Shown piece after piece: positions 45,999 through 49,594 of a stretch of 49,594 nt of DNA. Position 1 is the first letter of the stretch, and the number at the start of each line of letters is the position of its first letter. The notes below the pieces were generated by a model that saw only the letters and a program-made list of their open reading frames with translations, ran no database searches and was not told the DNA's origin. This DNA is from Candidatus Zambryskibacteria bacterium RIFCSPLOWO2_01_FULL_39_39 (lineage in GTDB: Bacteria; Patescibacteriota; Minisyncoccia; Phycocordibacterales; WO2-35-19), in NCBI GenBank assembly GCA_001823925.1, contig MHWB01000008.1, forward strand, positions 1 through 49,594, given 5' to 3'. The translations under genes were made by a program, and so were the position numbers.

Positions 45999-46463
45999 CT
46001 ATTCTACGGTTACCATACCGACCGCAGAAGAATTTAAGTGGTTGTGATAACCCCATGATCCAATTTTGTCAAAAACAAAAGTATATGATTTCTTTCCCTT
46101 TTCTGCGCTTTTGTATTGATCAAATTCTGGGTAGATGGTGTGTGATGGATGGGGGTCTGAAGCGACAGACATACCACCATTACTTTCGTTTATAAATGTT
46201 ACCGAGTCACCCTTTTTAACCGTGATAGTTTTTGGTGAAAATACACTTCCATTGTAAGTTACTGTCACTACGCTTTCACTCACTGTGCCCGTCTCCATTT
46301 TGGTTCCGTCTGGGACCGGTACACCGTTTACTTGCGGACCAGCCTCATTTGCACCAGAAGTGGTCTCTTTGTTATCTATCACCGGAGCGTTGCTTTTGCC
46401 AAAAAATAAGAAGAACCCTCCAATAATAACTATAATAATTGCGATAACTATGAGTGTTTTGTT
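45999..46463 (-). CDS. Cupredoxin-like protein
   Basis: VVTVTYNGSVFSPKTITVKKGDSVTFINESNGGMSVASDPHPSHTIYPEFD...GSWGYHNHLNSSAVGMVTVE. Confidence 0.8.
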   Translation of the reverse strand, partial: NKTLIVIAIIIVIIGGFFLFFGKSNAPVIDNKETTSGANEAGPQVNGVPVPDGTKMETGTVSESVVTVTYNGSVFSPKTITVKKGDSVTFINESNGGMSVASDPHPSHTIYPEFDQYKSAEKGKKSYTFVFDKIGSWGYHNHLNSSAVGMVTVE

Positions 46464-46528
46464 CATAATATTTTTTAAAATAAATTGATAATTTCGTGTC
46501 CCAAGCTTATCTTTTAATTGTACAAAAA

Positions 46529-47398
46529 TCAATGACTTAATGATTGAGCAATCTTTTTAAAGGTCCCAGTACCTGATGTTGATTCTACTAGGGTGGCGAG
46601 CTCCTTAACTTCTCCTGTCATAGCAGCTCTTGCAAATATATTGAATACCTCTTCTCTCGAAGAAAAGCTATCTTTTTTCTTCTCGTATATCTTATCGATA
46701 AGTTCATTAAATTTTTTTCTTACTTCTGCATATGCAAAATCTTTCATGGTTATTTCAAGAGAAGGAATTTGTCCAGCTTCGATTTCCTTAACACGAATAG
46801 CGGCAACATCGGGATTAGAAAATTTTTCTCTAGCCTTTAATATATTCTTATATTCGTTCTCCAACGGTGGGATATCTTGTAGTTGAGGATAAAATCGCTT
46901 GGTCAACTCTTCTGTTACGGCTTCGTCTATGTCGTTGAAATAAGTTGATCTGGTGGATGGGGTAGCGACATTTTTTTGTCGCACTGCCAGCCCGGTTCTA
47001 TGAGAAACGAAGCCGTCATTATATTTTTCATCGATTTGAACTGCGTTAAACGCTAAAAAATGAATGAGTTCGTGAGAGATCACTTGTGCAAACTGTAAAG
47101 GGCTTTTTATTGTCCAACCCAAAACAACCACAATCTGTTTATCTTGTTCATAAAATGCACTTGTATTTACATCCCCACCTTCAAGATGTCTAATTAAATC
47201 ATCTGACATTTTTGATTTATCTAGTATATGAACATGTGTTTCTCTGATATCTAGAGGTTTTGCTCCGTATTGGGATAAAAACACATTCAGCTTTTCTATT
47301 ATCGCCCCAATAATCTCTTTTTCTTCATTTGTCTTTTCTCTTTCCGAATCCTCATATCGTCTTTCTGCCAAAAACTTCTCTTCCAGTTTTTTAACCAC
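46529..47398 (-). CDS. Putative zinc metallopeptidase-like protein (HExxH), 5' end uncertain
   Basis: QFAQVISHELIHFLAFNAV; the frame stays open upstream of the GTG at 47398 with a signal-like hydrophobic segment but no standard start seen. Confidence 0.55.
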   Translation of the reverse strand: MVKKLEEKFLAERRYEDSEREKTNEEKEIIGAIIEKLNVFLSQYGAKPLDIRETHVHILDKSKMSDDLIRHLEGGDVNTSAFYEQDKQIVVVLGWTIKSPLQFAQVISHELIHFLAFNAVQIDEKYNDGFVSHRTGLAVRQKNVATPSTRSTYFNDIDEAVTEELTKRFYPQLQDIPPLENEYKNILKAREKFSNPDVAAIRVKEIEAGQIPSLEITMKDFAYAEVRKKFNELIDKIYEKKKDSFSSREEVFNIFARAAMTGEVKELATLVESTSGTGTFKKIAQSLSH

Positions 47399-47777
47399 TT
47401 CCTCCCGTTGCTCTGGAGTGCCGCCAACTATTTTATCTACTGATGATATGCGCTCCGGATTTATAGTAGTAAGGTTAATGGCTAATATCGCTATTATAAC
47501 CCAAAAAACAAAACTTTACCTTTTAATTTTTTCTAGTATCCGCCCAAAACGAGAGCACTCCTAAGGCCAAAAAGAGCCCGGCTTCCAACCAATTTTGTTT
47601 TTGAAAAGACTCAATTAAGGCAATTCCAAAAAAGAGCATAAATATCGCCAAGTTTGTATTTGTAAATTTTATATTTTTCATGTTTTATATTATAGCATTT
47701 TTTCTCCACCTTAATTTTTTGAAACTTTGATAAAAGCTCAATTTCATGCAAGAATAATCAGACAAGTATATAAAAAT

Positions 47778-47865
47778 GGAAGGTTGCCGGAGCGGTTAAC
47801 GGAACGGTTTGCTAAACCGTGGCCCCCTTTAAAGGGGCCCGTGGGTTCGAATCCCACACCTTCCG
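47778..47865 (+). tRNA. tRNA-Ser (anticodon GCU)
   Basis: GGAAGGT...GGTTTGCTAAACC, long variable arm GGCCCCCTTTAAAGGGGCC, GTGGGTTCGAATCCCACACCTTCC. Confidence 0.93.
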
Positions 47866-47982
47866 CAAATTTTCGAAAAGGGTTTCTGAACCAAAAATAT
47901 GGTCGGCACGAAGCGCCGTCTGTTCTGCATTCCCCCCAAAAAATTCTGAATCTGAAAGGGTTTTCCACGCTCCGCGTGGCTC
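47863..47982 (+). repeat. 120-bp inverted repeat, left copy
   Basis: CCGCAAATTTTCGAAAAGGG...CACGCTCCGCGTGGCTC; 119/120 to reverse complement of 49384-49503. Confidence 0.9.
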
Positions 47983-49362
47983 AAAAAGTACGGTTCGAGC
48001 TTCCAAAATAAAGTTCGAACCGACTTTTTTGAACAAATGAGTATTTTCCTCATTTGTTCGGTCGTTTGCCAATTCCATATTGTATTTCAAAAACTTTTCG
48101 GTAAGTTCGAACCGATTATTCGCTTTTTGCTCAAAAGCCAATAATTTCTCTTTGAGAAGCTGTTTGGAGGCAACCAGAGCGTTCTTTGCATCACGATATT
48201 CTTCGAGCGAAAGTGCGCTCTCCAAATAGGCGTTCATCAGCTTCTCTATTTTGGTTTCCAAAAGAGAAATTTCGGCTTTTATAGAGTCTGCAAAAAGCGT
48301 ACTCGATTGGATTTCGGATGATTGGTCTTTTCTGTTCTCCGCAATCATCCAAGAAAGCCAATCGAGTGGCAAAGAAACTTTTTTGATTTCCTCTTGGATT
48401 TGAGAAGTGATGAGCTCCTCACGGGCATACTTCTGCTCACAAGGATTTTTTCGTTTGGTACACCGCAAATAGTTATGACCTTTCTGTGTTTCGGTGGTAA
48501 TGAAGCAACCACATTCTCCGCAACGGAAAAATCCTCTGTACAAAAATGGTTTCAAACCTTTGGAATGCGGTTTAGATTTTCGGCTCATCACTTCTTGAAC
48601 TGTATCAAAAAGTTTCTTTGAAATAATCGGTTCGTGCTTTCCCTCAAAAATCTCTCCGTTGTATAACATCAAACCCGTGTAGATAGGATTTTTGAGAAGT
48701 TTTTGATAATTCGACACCGCAAGTTCCTTTCCGCTTTTTCGTTTCAATCCAAGTCCGTTAAATTTGTTACGAAGCTCCCGCAAAGTGAAGTTTCCTGTGG
48801 AATATGCCTCAAATGTCTTTTTGATAAGGGGAGCAATATCTACATCAACCACAATTCTTCCATCCTCGTTTCTATATCCCAACGGAGACATTTGAGGCCA
48901 TATACCGTCCTTCACTTTGTTATTCTTCCCACGCTTGATATTCTCACCGAGGTTATCAACGTAATACTTGGATTGCGAAAAAGCAATTGAAAGCATGAAC
49001 TTGCCTTGCGGTGTCGGATCAAACCAAAAAGTTGGAAATTTCATCTCGCTAATCACACCAGTATCAACGAGATAAATCACCTTTCCTCCATCAACACTAT
49101 TTCTCGCAAGTCTATCGGGGTGCCACGCCAAAATACCAGACGCCTCGCCTTTCTCCATTCGCTCCATCATTTCGTTAAACAAAGGACGGCCTGGTATTTT
49201 GGCGGTCTGCTTTTCGACAAAGACATCTACCACTTCAAGTTGTTCTTTCAGCGCGAGTTCCTTTAATTCACTCAACTGGTCTGCAATACTACGAACTTGC
49301 CTGTCTTTGTCGTCAGTGGACTTGCGAGTATAGATGAAAAACTTTTTGGTTTGATTATTCAT
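47866..49362 (-). CDS. Serine recombinase (resolvase/invertase N-terminus, Recombinase domain, zinc ribbon); C-terminus runs into the inverted repeat
   Basis: KFFIYTRKSTDDKDRQVRSIADQ, ILAWHPDRLARNS, PLGYRNEDGRIVVD, GFFRCGECGCFITTETQKGHNYLRCTKRKNPC; the listed ORF reads on to 47812 antisense to tRNA-Ser. Confidence 0.92.
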
Positions 49363-49383
49363 AGAATTGTATTGGCAAACGAC

Positions 49384-49503
49384 GAGCCACGCGGAGCGTG
49401 GAAAACCCTTTCAGATTCAGAATTTTTTGGGGGGAATGCAGAACAGACGGCGCTTCGCGCCGACCATATTTTTGGTTCAGAAACCCTTTTCGAAAATTTG
49501 CGG
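49384..49503 (-). repeat. 120-bp inverted repeat, right copy
   Basis: GAGCCACGCGGAGCGTGG...CGAAAATTTGCGG. Confidence 0.9.
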
Positions 49504-49594
49504 TGTTTATTGGACAAAGTTCGAATGTATTTTGAGTTAAATCCTGATTCAGACTAAATGCGCCTCGGACATGCTCGCGGACTCGCGTGTGCAA

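Noticed and set aside
47812-47865. C-terminal ORF extension KVWDSNPRAPLKGATV and ORF 47744-47968 (minus)
   Set aside because: These read antisense through tRNA-Ser, a common spurious ORF source.
1-49594. CRISPR arrays
   Set aside because: No regularly spaced direct repeats with unique spacers were seen; the Cas2-like hit is PaaX-type without other cas genes.

Overview
AT-rich, gene-dense bacterial window. Gene content and style (split ComEC, PaaX/Cas2-like gene, small TA genes, in-frame palindromic insertions) suggest a Patescibacteria/CPR (Parcubacteria-like) chromosome; this is inference. Backbone genes: tpiA, pgk, HIT protein, recJ, rnhA, comEC-type channel plus separate MBL protein, Fe/Mn SOD, rpmB, M50 protease, rpsL-rpsG-fusA, pnp, comM/yifB, fic, capA-like, smpB, ftsH, recG (frameshifted), two tRNAs and a tmRNA. 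Main discovery candidate: comM is cut by a 10,628-bp element (25930-36557). Its ends carry 21-nt imperfect inverted arms. Excising it and joining 25929 to 36558 restores an in-frame ComM of about 512 aa, and the rejoined element ends form a near-palindromic attP-like site. The element encodes a large serine recombinase, a tyrosine recombinase, a C5-MTase/REase-like pair, a SEC-C protein with a nuclease-like region, a secreted-type thermonuclease, and a ~1.15-kb region without convincing genes that is packed with hairpins, including two interleaved 10- and 12-bp stems (candidate large ncRNA). Other notable signals: a synonymously diverged duplicate of the rpsG 3' end flanking a PaaX/Cas2-like module; a 38-nt palindromic element in three copies (two bracket that gene, one precedes a HigBA-like TA pair); a promoter-hairpins-terminator ncRNA candidate upstream of fusA on the minus strand; a tRNA-Ser-adjacent serine recombinase framed by 120-bp inverted repeats (119/120); and several families of palindromic insertions inside housekeeping genes. 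All calls are by eye from sequence; no searches were run.
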